The notes: a model not told the origin generated them from the sequence alone. A stretch of 64,000 nucleotides of DNA from Agapanthus africanus (GCA_030015575.1 JASDDO010000026.1:70643433-70707432); one strand, 5' to 3'; shown: positions 21,151-33,782, counted from the stretch's first letter. Numbers and translations: made by a program.

Positions 21151-24100
21151 TGTAGCGTCTTGAAAAGTCGTTTTGGTGTTTTCCTGAAATTCAGTGAAAA
21201 TTCGGTATTTTTCCGAAAACCGTATTTCTCGTTATTTTGCAGTTTAGGGCTAATTATACCTAAAATGGATAGGTAATTGCTTGTTTTTAGTAGCTAATGA
21301 GTTACTTATGAAATTCTGGTCGTTTAAAAATTTTCCCTAATTTTTCAATTTTTTAATATTATTTTAAACCGGTAAGAAAATACATTAAATTAGTGATAAA
21401 TACAAATTTTTCCGGGCTAATTTTAATCTTTAAAATTATGATAATTAAAATCTAGTTGTAACATAAATTTTTAGTATTTTATTTTGATTATTTACTAATT
21501 TTTATTATAGGAAGCGAAATTATTGAATTTTAAGCTAAAACTTACAAATTTTGACTTGTAGGGGGTCTTTTTGCATAAAACTTCTTTTGTAAAACTCCTC
21601 TCTCTCTTCCCTCAGCCTTAGGACAGCCCCACCTTGATCAAGTCCAGAAATTTCTGGCCTCTCATTGATTTTCTTTCATGTGTGGAATTGTTTTGTTTAG
21701 GAATTTATTTTAAATATAATTGTTGAAGTATGGTGCATTGACTTTTGGGGAGTTGACCAATGACTTTTCCTACACACCCACACCCTCCCCTTCCCCCTAA
21801 TCTGGCCGAAACCTGCACTCCCTCCTCTTCATCTCTTTTCTTTTCATTTCTTCAAAATTCTTCATGTTTAATTCAACAAAATTGCAATTTCAAGCTTACA
21901 AATTAAACCCATCCTTCATCTTTCTTTTCCTTCACCTCCCTAGCTTGGATCTTGATGCTTGAGGCCATCATTTGGAGCAAATTTATTCTTGCTAGATCTC
22001 AAATTGAGGTATAATTTCCATCAAGTTAATTTCTTTTGGCTAAATTCCTTTAATTATATGGTTTTAGTGTTAAAAGTTTAGTTAATTTCTAATCTAGTTT
22101 ATAAAAGAGTAGTTTGTTTTAAACTAGGGTTTGTTAGCACACCATTATGTGGTTAATTAAATTTATTTTGCTTGCTAGTTCCTACACAACCAAATCAAAG
22201 AAGTTACCTTGTTTATGTGGTCTTCAAATTATGCTAATTTAGTTAATTTTAAAAGTTTGATTTTGGTTGTAAATTGTTGTTTTAGGAAATTCAAGAGAGG
22301 GTTTATGTATGGAAAATGGGTTGTGAAGCATGATAAATGAGTTGAATTAGGGTTTAGAAACCATTATTTAGTTGATTAAATCTAATTTGTTATCTAGTTG
22401 TTTTGCTAACCTAATCTAGAAGGTTAACTTGCTAATTGAGTTATAAATTAGTGTTAATTTAAGGTTTTCATATATAGTTTGGATTAAGAATTGCTAGGTT
22501 ATATAATTCAAGTAATGGTTGTTTATGGAAAATAGGTTTTGAATCTTTGCTAATGTGTTGTAATTATAGTGTTTGTAGATTGCTTGTTGTGTGGTTGGAT
22601 TGTGATAACCGTATCGCTAATTTTCGATTTTTTGTGCCAAAATTGCTAGTTTGTGCTTACTAGGTTTTTATTAAAATTATTTGGTGAATTATTTGTGATA
22701 CCTTGGGGATGTTTTTAGCATCTCCTATGACGTTTAGGATGCGTGAGCGCGGAGTTTTGAGTAGTCGGGTTTTAGTTTTGCCGGGCGACCAAATTGGCGA
22801 TTTTTGGCAGTTTTTGCGATTTTCGCGTGTGTTCCGCGCACTTTGTGCACGTTGTACCTAGCTAGCGAACATTAGTAGTTTCGTTGGGGTTTTGCGTCGT
22901 TCTTGATATGTAACCTTATGTTTGGTATTGATGTAAATTCCAGGTTCGGTCGCGGAGACGTCAGACGCGGCGTGAAAGGGGAAAGCGGTGATTGGACACA
23001 GCTAGCCAGGGATTCCGGTAAGTAGATGTAACATCTACGGGGGACTATCGTTGGATGGCGCAAGCCGCCCGATAGTTTTAGTAACTTACAAGATTCTTAG
23101 TGATGTTAGTAATTAGGGGTGAAATACTTATTTGATTATTTGCTGCATCCATGCATTATATTAACATATCTATACGAAACCATTTATAGGACACCTGCAT
23201 CATTGCCAGGGTTTTTATATGCAGCACGAGCACTATTCATGCTTACACACACACCCTGGTAATTGCCATGCCACCACACTAGATAACCTTTAAATTGAAA
23301 CCTTTTACTAATTGATACTTAAACTTGTGCTATTGCCTTTAATTCCTTAAAATGAAACCGTAGGATTGCTATTCATGTGCATGTACTTCATCATATTAAT
23401 TGTTCATGCCTAATCTATTAATCACACATCGCAACTTGATTATTGATACCATATGCATTCATTATCATTGACATATGCACTTATGAGGATTTCTTGAGAT
23501 TTTATGATATTTCTGGATTTCGGGGGAAAGCCGCAAAATTTCTAAACTTACTATATTTTTTAAAATATGTAAATTGCGGTTTTCTAGTGATGTAAGTGTC
23601 GTCCACCATGAGTTTGCTGTGGTTTTGGAAATCCGTGTCGAGGAGTGGAGGAACCGTCACGGGTACATGGTGGGCCCGGTAAGGTACCCCGGGGCAAGAG
23701 GAATGTGGTGTTGACGTTGAGCCTGGCAGGGGACGGATTACCTACCGGTGACTGTTTGGGACGGCGGATATCCAGAGAATACCGACCGTGGCCGCTAGAT
23801 GATGAGATATTGATATTTGAGATGGGTCAGCCGGACGGCTGAGGCCAGAGACACTATGACATGGATTTATGAGATTTGAGACAGCTTTTAGGTGTCGTTG
23901 CTGGACACCGGTTCTCGTCGATTCCTTGAGTATTATGCTGGCATTCTAAAAGAGTTTCAAAAACAAAAAGAGATAAAATGTTTCTTATAGATACCTATTG
24001 AGACCTCAGATATTCATGTTGCATACATATTCGTACACTGATGTTGTATACACACCTGCTAGTGCATCCATTCATACCTGTATTTTAGATGCTAGGATGC

Positions 24101-24818
24101 TTGTGTGCATGCATACGATAGCTTTTGTAGATGTTATTTATTGCTCACGAGTTGGCAACTCATCCCCGTTGTGCCACAGCCTTTTGCAGGTCCGCTCCGT
24201 CAGTACAGTAGCGGCGGGCGCACTTGTTCTTTTGCCTCTTTTGCCTGGACTCGAGGTTTTGCTCATAGGTGGGTCATGTTATTATTTTTGTACCACCTTG
24301 TATATTCTTTGTATCTAGTGTACTCCATCTACTGTTTCTACCAGTATTATTGTATTGACCTGGAGATGAGACTGTGAGGTTTGTGGACTTTTATGCTGTA
24401 TTTTGGGGTCGAGCTCACTTGAGTCGACATGCTGTTTTTTCTTATGCTTCATTATGATTATTTTGCTTGTTGTTGCTTTATATTGCGTGGGATTTGTGAC
24501 CGCCTTGTGGCAAAGAGCTAGCTCCCGCTTGGGGATGCCCTATTTTGTTGGATTCATATATATTTTGTTGTACCCATTTTGGGGGCCAGTATTTACAAAG
24601 GAGACTCTGCCGAAATTTTCGGAAAAATTGGTATTGTTTTTAAAAAAGGGTTTTACATGACTTATTTGATAAACTCGCTTTCAATTGATTGGGTTTTCTT
24701 CACTCTTTTGCTTAATTGGTTTTGTTTTCTGGGCTTTGGCTTACTTATTTTACGGACGTCTTTAGACGTTTCGTAAACTTAAGTGCCAGTCACGTACCGT
24801 ACCTTGCGGGTCGTGACA
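21151..24818 (+). mobile_element. Tekay LTR 2 (3' LTR)
   Basis: A 3668-base LTR, start TGTAGCGTCTTG, end GTCGTGACA. Directly after it V sequence resumes with GTGATGATTTAATG, which is continuous in LTR_B at 28076. Confidence 0.95.
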
Positions 24819-24823
24819 GTGAT
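24819..24823. repeat. Right target duplication of the Tekay array (GTGAT)
   Basis: GTGAT follows the LTR end, and intact LTR_B has one GTGAT at the matching place (28076-28080). The left duplication was removed by the deletion that created the 9496-9499 junction. Confidence 0.7.
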
Positions 24824-25282
24824 GATTTAATGTCAAAATGAAACTACATGGTAATTTACTGAAAAAGAGCGATAAAAGTTACAAAATGATATAGATTGTC
24901 ATGAAACTTGTTCAATATGTTTGTTAAGGATTAATAGTCAACATTTAATGGTTTAATAGGGTTGTGTTTAAGAAAAGTGGGATTTTTAGAAAGAAACCGA
25001 ATCGGAAATCGGTTTGACTCCGATTCCGTCGAGTTTTATTAAAAGATGATTTTAGAGTAGCAAAGGAGAGAGGGAGGTGGGACTTACGGTTTTAGCTTAA
25101 AGAGGAGTGGGAGTGGACATATCTTCCGGTACGTCATTTCGTCGCCGGGATCTCCTATGGTTGTCGCCGGAAAAATCGCCGGAGCTTCGCCTTTCGTTTC
25201 TTCCAAAGTACACTAGGGTTATTGAAAATTTTTTGAGAGTTTTGTTCAGAATTTTGGAGTGAGGGGGTAGTGTGTAGGGGTT

Positions 25283-25293
25283 GTATTTATAGG
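25283..25293 (-). promoter_or_regulatory. TATA box of V LTR_A
   Basis: The minus strand reads CCTATAAATAC about 575 bases into the LTR. The same box is at 28547-28557 in LTR_B. In LTR_C (31791-31802) it is slightly changed to CCTATAAACAAA. Confidence 0.65.
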
Positions 25294-25690
25294 GTAAGGC
25301 TAGGGTTTAGGGTAGGTGAAAGGTTAAATAAAAAATGAAATAAAAATGTAATAAAATGGAGTAAATATGGTTTTAAAGATGCTCTGTTACTGATCTAAGA
25401 AATTAAAGCGTGCAGGTGTACAGGGGATACCAAAAGCCACACTTCTTCAGTTGGTGACTCAGCGGTCCGGCCAAGTCCGGCCGGCGGCGGCGGCCCGCGG
25501 CGGCCGGTCCGCCGGCCGAGTTGGCCGATTCCGGCCGATTCAAGCTGCCGGAATCTCCCCCGACGGTCCATTAACCCTCTTGCACATTTACTTTTCAGGG
25601 TGTAGTGGGGTTTTTGTGAGATATGCACGTGTAAACTCTTGGTATTCTAAAAATTCAAAATAAAACAATATTAAAAATAATGTAGGGTAT

Positions 25691-25745
25691 GGGATTTGAA
25701 CTCTGGTAGCTTGGTTTAGCAGTGCAAGGTATTACCAATGAGCTA
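25691..25745 (-). other. tRNA-like A/B box segment in V LTR_A
   Basis: On the minus strand GTAGCTCATTGGTAATA resembles a tRNA A box, and GAGTTCAAATCCC about 30 bases later resembles a B box. The whole does not fold as a functional tRNA that I can recognise. It may be a relic of a tRNA-derived SINE or an internal Pol III promoter. Confidence 0.45.
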
Positions 25746-25869
25746 CAAGCTCTTTCTTGCTATTAAAAAGCAAAATAAACTTATAAGTTGTGCTCAGGCA
25801 AAAATACCCCTTTCTGAAATTTTGAAAAAAATGTACAGAAAGTTGTACAGGAAATTTAGTGATGTTACA

Positions 25870-26220
25870 TTCTACCCTCCTTATAAAAATTTCGTCCTTG
25901 AAATTTGTAAAAAGAAAGTGTAACAGATTCAAGAAAAGTTTGGTGATAGGACGATTGGTAGTGTATGAAAAATATATGAAACAACGAAAGAATGCGAGGG
26001 TTTTGGTAAGATTATAAAAGAGGTGAGGGGATTTTGGGTTAGGACAGATTCAAAGTATGTGATTCAAAGAATATGAAATGATAAGATTCAAAGAGTATGG
26101 ATTGTAAAGAATGTTTTAGTTGCTGGTTCTTGTGTTATATTGCTTAGGTTGTTCATGCAGAACAGAACTGCATGGTAAAGTTTCATACAGCTCTGACCTG
26201 CATGGGCCACCAACAAAACC
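25870..26220 (-). mobile_element. V internal region 1 (351 bases, non-coding)
   Basis: Lies between LTR_A and LTR_B. On the minus strand its end is a polypurine tract (AAGGAGGGTAGAA, 25870-25882) beside the LTR start. The other end, next to GGGGCGTGACA, shows no recognisable primer binding site. No open frame is supported. All gag and pol sequence has been lost. Confidence 0.85.
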
Positions 26221-29135
26221 TGTCACGCCCCGCTTCCCGGTGTACGGCGAAGGGGACGTGACGAGACCGCTACGTATTTACTCCGAAATAAATACGCTAA
26301 GCGTGTCTAAGCAATATAAAAGAAATGTACATAAGAGACAAATGTAGTGAAACAACAACTTTATTTATTCACATTCTTTTTACAATACATGGAAAAGTAA
26401 ATATAACTGAATGAAAGCAATGCCTAAACAGTGGCATAACAGAAATGAAAAGTACTGAATAAAAAGGTGTACAATGAAGCTAGAGCTCTGGGTCGTAGGC
26501 AAGCTGGTCCAAGTCTTCACTAGTAGGCTCGATCTCCTGAGTGTCCAGATTACCTGACAATATTCCAAAGAAGAAAGAGAAGGAATGTCGTCAGCGAACA
26601 ATCGCTCGGTAAGTCCCAAAGATAAGGGAGAAATAGAATAAACAGAGAGTGAAAGTAGAAAGAGTGTAGCTTTTAAAGTTGTATTATATTGTTATATTGT
26701 TGTATTCATTAACGCCGTTGTTTGTACCTTGGTACAGAAGAATGCCAGTGTATACGAGAGGAGTCTCACTTGCCCTGGAGACTAAGGTATCAGGAACTTA
26801 AGGAACCGTTTATGCCATGGTACAACAGCAACGGAATACAGGTTAGGTGTCTTATGGTTGCAGTCTCATGCCACTTCTAACACCTTCCGTACCAATCTAC
26901 CCTTTAAACCCCACAATATCTTGATTGTATTGTTTTTGTTTGTATTGTAAATTGTATTGTCTTGTATATATCGATGACTTGCCGAAACCATGATATCAGT
27001 AAATGGATGTAACTGGAGAATCATGGATGTAACTGTAGAATCATGTAAATGGAAGTATATCCTTGGTTCGGTTCGGTCTATATAGAATGAATAGATTGAA
27101 TATATGTATTCATGGATTCATGTTGAATTGTATATTGTAGATTGTACTTGAATCATATTCAAGTCAGATTATTATAATGAGACTCGATCTGAGTCAGAAC
27201 AATTAGAAAAGAAATTGAAGTCCTGATTGTTTTGATGTTATCGGTTACCGATGCACATGGACAGCATGATTTGTGTCTTTTTCAAAGACGATTACCGTAT
27301 TGATAACACCGTTGTTAAGTTGTCTACCTTAGATAGGCAAGCACCTACTTCTCTGGCTCCCTGAGGCTCAAGAGATTGGTCCCGCTTAAACCTATGTTTA
27401 CTAGGGTCCTTAGGGTAATTTATAAAACTTGAGTGGGTTTTATATAAAAATACTTTTATATAATTTTCAAAATACACCCCAAGTGTTTAATTATCGTCTT
27501 TAGAGTTGTAATAATTGTAGATTTTATATTTGTGACATTCCTAGTGAGAATAACCTAATTTTCATAATACATGGTATTAAATTGTAATATTACATTTGTA
27601 TGGAATTCATGGTATTTTAATGTAAAGTGATTCATTGATTTGAAAAATTTGGAATATTTATATTATCAAAAATAGATATTTTGATATTACATATAAATAT
27701 ATATTTATAAAAATAAATTTTAATATATATTATAATTATAGAAATCTCATTTTCTTACGATTTTCGTATTTTAAATCTTTCGAGACCGAATTCTCTTTAC
27801 GGAGGTCTGCATCTCGCACTACTAAGCCCAGGGATGTGCGATAATCTGCACCATCCCAGTCAGGTTCCCCAAAATGGGTTGTAGCGGCGCTTTGCAAAAA
27901 TTTATAAAAAATACTTAATCCTTTAGAAAATTGTTTTATTAATTCATGGTATTTATTTGAAATGTTTCGTTTTCCCGTATTCTATGTTCCCGAAAGTATT
28001 GTTCTATGTTTCATATGAGTGTTGTGAAGAGGTAGGTCATTACCTCGTGATCTAACTTAAAAGTATAGCAAGATTGTGATGATTTAATGTCAAAATGAAA
28101 CTACATGGTATTTTACTGAAAAAGGGCGATAAAAGTTACAAAATGATATAGATTGTCATGAAACTTGTTCAACATGTTTGTTAATGATTAATAGTCAACA
28201 TTTAATGGTTTAATAGGGTTTTGTTTAAGAAAATTGGGATTTTTAGAAAGAAACCGAATCGGATATCGGTTTTGACTCCGATTCCGTCGGGTTTTATTAA
28301 AACATGTTTTTAGAGTAGCAAAGGAGAGAGGGAGGTGGGACTTATGGGTTTAACTAAAAGAGGAGTGGGAGAGGGAGTGGACGTAGCTTCTGGTGCGTCG
28401 TTTCGTCGCCGGGATCTCCTAGGGTTGTCGCCGGAAAAATCGCCGGAGTTTCGCCTTTCGCTTCTTCCAAAGTACATTAGGGTTCTAGGAAATTTCTTGA
28501 GAGTTTTGTTCAGAATTTTGGAGTGAGGGGGTAGTGTGTAGGGGTTGTATTTATAGGGTAAGGCTAGAGTTTACGGTAAGTGAAAGGTTAAATAAAAATG
28601 AAATAAAAATGTAATAAAATGGAGTAAATAGGGTTTTAAAGATGCTCTGTTACTGATCTGAGAAATTAAAGTGTGCAGGTGTACAGGGGATACCAAAAGC
28701 CACACTTCTTCAGTTGGTGACTCGGCGGTCCAGCCAAGTCCGGCCGGCGGCGGCGGCCCGAGTCGGCCGGTCCGCCGGCCGAGTTGGCCGATTCCGGCCG
28801 AGTCAGGCGGCAGGAATCCCCCCCCCCGACGGTCCATTAACCGTCTGGCACAGTTACTTTTCAGGGTGTAATGGGGTTTTTGTGAGATATGCATGTGTAA
28901 ACTCTTGGTATTCTAAAAATTCAAAATAAAACAATATTAAAGATAATGTGGGGTATGGGATTTGAACTCTGGTGGCTTGGTTCAGCAGTGCAAGGTATTA
29001 CGAATGAGCTACAAGCTCCTTCTTGCTATTAAAAAGCAAAACAAACTTATAAGTTGTGCTCAAGAAAAAATACCCCTTTCTGAAATTTTGAAAAAAATGT
29101 ACAGAAAGTTGTACAGGAAATTTAGGGATGTTACA
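26221..29135 (-). mobile_element. V LTR_B (intact, 2915 bases)
   Basis: Plus-strand edges TGTCACGCCCC and GATGTTACA. It is the only V LTR that shows the Tekay target site uninterrupted alongside LTR_C. No coding region is seen. Confidence 0.92.
28957..29012 (-). other. tRNA-like A/B box segment in V LTR_B
   Basis: Second copy of the A/B box segment. The A box carries one change (TTCGTAA for TTGGTAA) and the B box GAGTTCAAATCCC is unchanged. Confidence 0.45.
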
Positions 29136-29486
29136 TTCTACCCTCCTTATAAAAATTTCATCCTCGAAATTTATAAAAAGAAAGTGTAACAGATTCAAGA
29201 AAAGTTTGGTGATAGGACGATTGGTAATGTATGAAAAATATGTGAAAAAACAAAAGAATGCGAAGGTTTTGGTAAAATTGTAAAAGAGGTGAGGGAATTT
29301 TGGGTTAGGACAGATTCAAAGTATATAATTCAAACAATATGAAATGATAAGATTCAAGAAGTATGGATTGTAAAGAATGTTTTAGTTGCTGGTTCTTGTG
29401 TTATATTGCTTAGGTTGTTCACGTAGAACAGAACTGCATGGTAAAGATTCATACATCTCTGACCTGTATTGGCCACCAACAAAACC
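29136..29486 (-). mobile_element. V internal region 2 (351 bases, non-coding)
   Basis: Same length and nearly the same sequence as internal region 1. The large internal deletion therefore happened before the three-LTR array formed. Confidence 0.85.
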
Positions 29487-32378
29487 TGTCACGCCCCGCT
29501 TCCCGGTGTACGGCGAAGAGGACGCGACGAGGCCGCTACGTATTTACTCTGAAGTAAATACGCTAAACTTATCTAAGAAATATAAAAGAAATGTAGATAA
29601 GAGACAAATGTAGTGAAACAGCAACTTTATTTATTCACATTCTTTTTACAATACATGGAAAAGTAAATATAACTGAATGAAAGTAATGCCTAAACAGTGG
29701 CATAAAGGAAATGAAAAGTAATGGATAAAAAGGTGTACAATGAAGATAGAGCTCTAGGTCGTAGGCAAGCTGGTCCAAGTCCTCACTAGTAGGCACGATC
29801 TCCTGATTGTCCAGATCACCTGACAACATTCCAAATAAGAAAGAGAAGAAATATCGTCAGCAAACAATCGCTCGGTAAGTCCCAAAGATAAGGGAGAAAT
29901 AGAATAGAGAGAGAGAGAAAGTAGAGAGTGTAGCTTTTAAAGTTGTATTATATTGTTATACTGTTGTATCCATTAACGCTGTTGTTTGTAGCTTAGTACT
30001 GAAGAATGCCAGAGTATACGAGAGGAGTCTCACTTGCCCCGGAGACTAAGGTATCGGGAACTCAAGGAACCATTTATGCCATGGTACAACAGCAACGGAA
30101 TACAGGTTAGGTGTCTTATGGTTGCAGTCTCGTGCCATTTCTAACACCTTCCGTACCAATCTACCCCTTAAACCCCGCGATGTCTTGATTGTATTGTTTT
30201 TGTTTGTATTTTAAATTGTATTGTCTTGTATATATGGATGACTTGCCGAAACCATGATATCAGTAAATGGATGTAACTGGAGAATCATATAAATGGAAGT
30301 ATATCCATGATTCGGTTCAGTCTATATAGATTGAATAGATTGAATATATGTATTCATGGATTCATGTTGAATTGTAGATTGTAGATTGTACTTGAATCAT
30401 ATTCAAGTCAGATTATTATAATGAGACTCAGTCTAAGTCAGAACAATTACAAAAGAAATTGAAGTCCTGATTGTTTTGATGTTATCGGTAACCGCTGCAC
30501 ATGGGCGGCAGGATTTGTGTCTTTTTCAAAGACGATTACCGTATTGATAACACCGTTGTTAAGTTTTCTACCTTAGATAGGCAAGCACCCACTTCTCCGG
30601 CTCCCTGAGGCTCAAGAGATTCGTCCCGCTTAAACCTATGTTTACTAGGGTCCTTAGGGTAATTTATAGAACTTGAGGGGGTTTTATGTAAAAATACTTT
30701 TATATAATTTTCAAAATACACCCCAAGTATTTAATTATCGTATTTAGAGTTGTAATAATTGTATATTTTATATTTGTGACATTCCTAGTGAGAATAACCT
30801 AATTTTCATAATACATGGTATTAAATTGTAATATTGCATTTGTATGGAATTCATGGTATTTTAATATAAAGTGATTCTTTGATTTGGAAAAGTTGGAATA
30901 TTTATATTATCAAAAATAGATATTTTTATATTACATATATATATATATATTTATAAAAATAAAATTTAATATATATTATACTTCTAGAAATCTCATTATC
31001 TTAAGATTTTCATATTTTAAATCTTTCGAGACCGAATGCTCCTTGCGGAGGTTTGCATTTCGCACTACTAAGCCCAGGGACGTGCGATAATCCGCACCAT
31101 CCCAGTCGGAATCCCCAAAATGGGTTGTAGCGGCGCTTTGCAAAAATTTATAAAAAATACTTAATCCTTTAGAAAATGGTTTTATTAATTCATGGTATTT
31201 ATTTGAAATGTTTCGTTTTCCCGTATTCTATGTTCCTGAAAGTATTGTGCTATGTTTCATATGACTGTTATGAGGAGGTAGGTCATTACCTCGTGACCTA
31301 ACTTAAAGGTATAGCAAGATTGTGATGATTTAATGTCAAAATAAAACTACATGGTATTTTACTGAAAAAGAGCGATAAAACTTACAAAATGATATAGATT
31401 GTCATGAAACTTATTCAACATGTTTGTTAATGATTAATATTCAACATTTAATGGTTTAATAGGGTTGTGTTTAAGAAAAGTGTGATTTTTAGAAAGAAAC
31501 CGAATCGGAAATTGGTTTTACTCCGATTCCGTCGGGTTTTATTAAAAGATATTTTTAGAGTAGCAAAGGAGAGAGGGAGGTGGGACTTACGGGTTTAGCT
31601 TAAAGAGGAGAGGGAGAGGGAGTGGACGTAGCTTCCGGTGCGTCGTTTTGTCCCCGGGATCTCCTAGGGTTGTCGCCGGAAAAATCGCCGGAGCTTCGCC
31701 TTTCGCTTCTTCCAAAGTACACTATGGTTCTAGGAAATTTCTTAAGAGTTTTGCTCAGAATTTTGGAGTGAGGGGGTAGTGTGTAGGGGTTTTGTTTATA
31801 GGGTAAGTCTAGGGTTTACGGTAGGTGAAAAGTTAAATAAAAAATGAAATAAAAATGTAATAAAATAGAGTAAATAGGGTTTTAAAGATGCTCTGTTGCT
31901 GATCTGAGAAATTAAAGTGTGCAGGTGTACAGGGGATACCAAAAGCCACACTTCTTCAGTTGGTGACTCGGCGGTCCGTCCAAGTCCGGCCGGCTGCGGC
32001 GGCCCGAGTCGGCCGGTCCGCCGGCTGTATTGGCCGATTCCGGCCGAGTCAGGCGGTCGGAATCCCCCCTACGGTCCATTAACCCTCTGGCACAGTTACT
32101 TTTCAGGGTGTAGTGGAGTTTTTGTGAGATATGCACTTGTAAACTCTTGGTATTCTAAAAATTCAAAATAAAACAATATTAAAACTAATGTGGGGGTATG
32201 GGATTTGAACTCTGGTGGCTTGGTTCAGCAGTGCAAGGTATTACCAATGAGCTACAAGCTCTTTCTTGCAATTAGAAAGCAAAACAAACTTATAAGTTGT
32301 GCTCAGGCAAAAATACCCCTTTCTGAAATTTTAAAAAAAATGTATAGAAAGTTGTACAGGAAATTTAGGGATGTTACA
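29487..32378 (-). mobile_element. V LTR_C (intact, 2892 bases)
   Basis: Plus-strand edges TGTCACGCCCC and GATGTTACA. It is followed by AGTAT and then Tat2 sequence, which fixes the right end of V. No coding region is seen. Confidence 0.92.
32200..32255 (-). other. tRNA-like A/B box segment in V LTR_C
   Basis: Third copy of the segment; both boxes are preserved. Confidence 0.45.
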
Positions 32379-32383
32379 AGTAT
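32379..32383. repeat. Target site duplication of V, right (AGTAT)
   Basis: Matches AGTAT at 8846-8850. Confidence 0.9.
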
Positions 32384-32984
32384 AAATGAAAAGCAGTTTC
32401 TTTTATTTGCACCTCTCTGTCTATTATTTTTCCTGAGCTGGCATGAACTAATTTATTCACTCATTACGGAGTTTCTAGTTTATTCACCCATTTCAGAGTG
32501 TTTTTAGTTTACCCCCTTTAGGTTTACAGACAAACTCGTCCTAATGTTGGATGTAGATAACCCCCACTCTTTTATGGCAGAGGTCCGTTAGGTTTATGCT
32601 ACTAAGTTTAAGTCCATCGTACCATCGCGTTGGCTGATGTATTTCTCCCTAGTCCCTTAGGTTGCTGCTCGAGTAGCCCCACGATTGTCGTAACTCTGAT
32701 TCCTTCTGAGGCTGGAATATCTGTATTACCGTCGGAAGATCAAGCGTTAGGTATTTGCCGTGGCGCTTTTTACTTGAGCTTAAGCTTAATTTGAAACCCT
32801 GATGAGTCATAACCGCACCCTTCTAGGGTGGAATGATCTCCAATGATCTCTTGGCTTGCCGTTAAGACTCGAAGCTAGGAATATGCCGTCACTTTGTATT
32901 TTTTGTTTTGGTGTCGTACCGATTCTTTGTTGAAGTACAGTAGACATCTGTATGATCTCTATGCTGTATGTATCGCAATCAAGG

Positions 32985-33225
32985 TCTGGAGCTAGGATTT
33001 TTCCATCACTCCACTTTTATTTGGCTGTTGCGTTCGCACCCTACTGGAATGAGGAAGAACGTCTAGATGATCTCTAGGCTGTAGATGTTACCATCGAGAT
33101 CTAAAGTTAGGAATATGCCATCACACCCCTTTTATTTAGTCGTTGCGTCCGCACCCTACTAGAATGAGGAAGAACGTCGAGATGATCTTTAGGCTGTAGA
33201 TGTTCCCATCGAGATCTGGAACTTC
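32985..33225. repeat. ~115-bp tandem repeat in Tat2 3' region
   Basis: Two clear units share CGCACCCTACT (33035 and 33150), GAATGAGGAAGAACGTC and ATCGAGATCT. One or two decayed units precede them from about 32805. The repeat has the same position as the 158-bp repeats of Tat1 but an unrelated sequence. Confidence 0.75.
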
Positions 33226-33643
33226 TTTTGATGAAGCATGGTGGGAAAATATAGTTCCATTTCTTTCATATATGCCTATGGATTGTATATAAGAGTCGGT
33301 ATGGATCTACTTACAGGGCAGAAATTTTTTATTTTATTATTTATTTTTTAATTTATTTCCGCGATACTTTATCTTTTCAGCTTTTCATATCGCAAAATTC
33401 GCGATTGCTCAATAATTTCGGTTATTTTTCGTGGTGCCAAATCATATTTGCTATGTCATTTTTTATTTTTTTTTTACTCGCTACTTTTTATTGCGAGTTG
33501 AGGATTTAGAATTCGATACCAATTTTGGCATCGGCATCGCTACAACTGGAATGTTGCCAGGAGTGAATCATCTTTTGCCTTTGTTGATTTGAACAAAGGA
33601 GGCTTAGCAAACAGGATTAGGATCCTGTCGACCAAGGCTTTCG

Positions 33644-33782
33644 ACTTTACGAGCCGTAAGGGTCCCATAAATGTATTTCTCCCTACAAGTTGTAAGGATC
33701 TCATAGGTGTATTTTCTCCTTAAAAGTCGTGAGGACTACTAAGTGGTATTTTCTCTTGCAAGTTGTAAGGACTCGCAAGTGT
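33644..33782. repeat. Hairpin module in Tat2 (4 hairpins, 36-37 bp spacing)
   Basis: Loops start at 33656 (GTAAG), 33692 (GTAAG), 33729 (GTGAG) and 33765 (GTAAG). Flanking arms differ between units but pair with each other, for example CTTGCAAGT before and ACTCGCAAG after the last loop. Confidence 0.75.

Larger units (their letters stand above)
24819..25869 (-). mobile_element. V LTR_A, right piece
   Basis: Matches 28076-29135 and 31324-32378. It contains a GC-rich stretch of repeated GGCCGG and CCGGCC (about 25470-25560), a minus-strand TATA box and a tRNA-like segment. On the minus strand the LTR starts TGTAACATC at 25869. Confidence 0.9.
8851..32378 (-). mobile_element. V: three-LTR non-autonomous chromovirus-like insertion with nested Tekay array
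   Basis: A single insertion bounded by TG...CA and AGTAT duplications. On the plus strand the order is LTR_A (8851-9499 and 24819-25869, split by Tekay), internal 1 (25870-26220), LTR_B (26221-29135), internal 2 (29136-29486) and LTR_C (29487-32378). The LTRs are about 2.9 kb and each internal part is 351 bases with no coding capacity. The minus orientation is shown by a polypurine tract beside the LTR start TGTAACATCC and by minus-strand TATA boxes. Such three-LTR arrays are usually explained by unequal recombination between LTRs. Confidence 0.9.

Noticed and set aside
25691-25745. Functional tRNA gene
   Set aside because: A and B boxes are present but acceptor and anticodon stems do not form a convincing tRNA.
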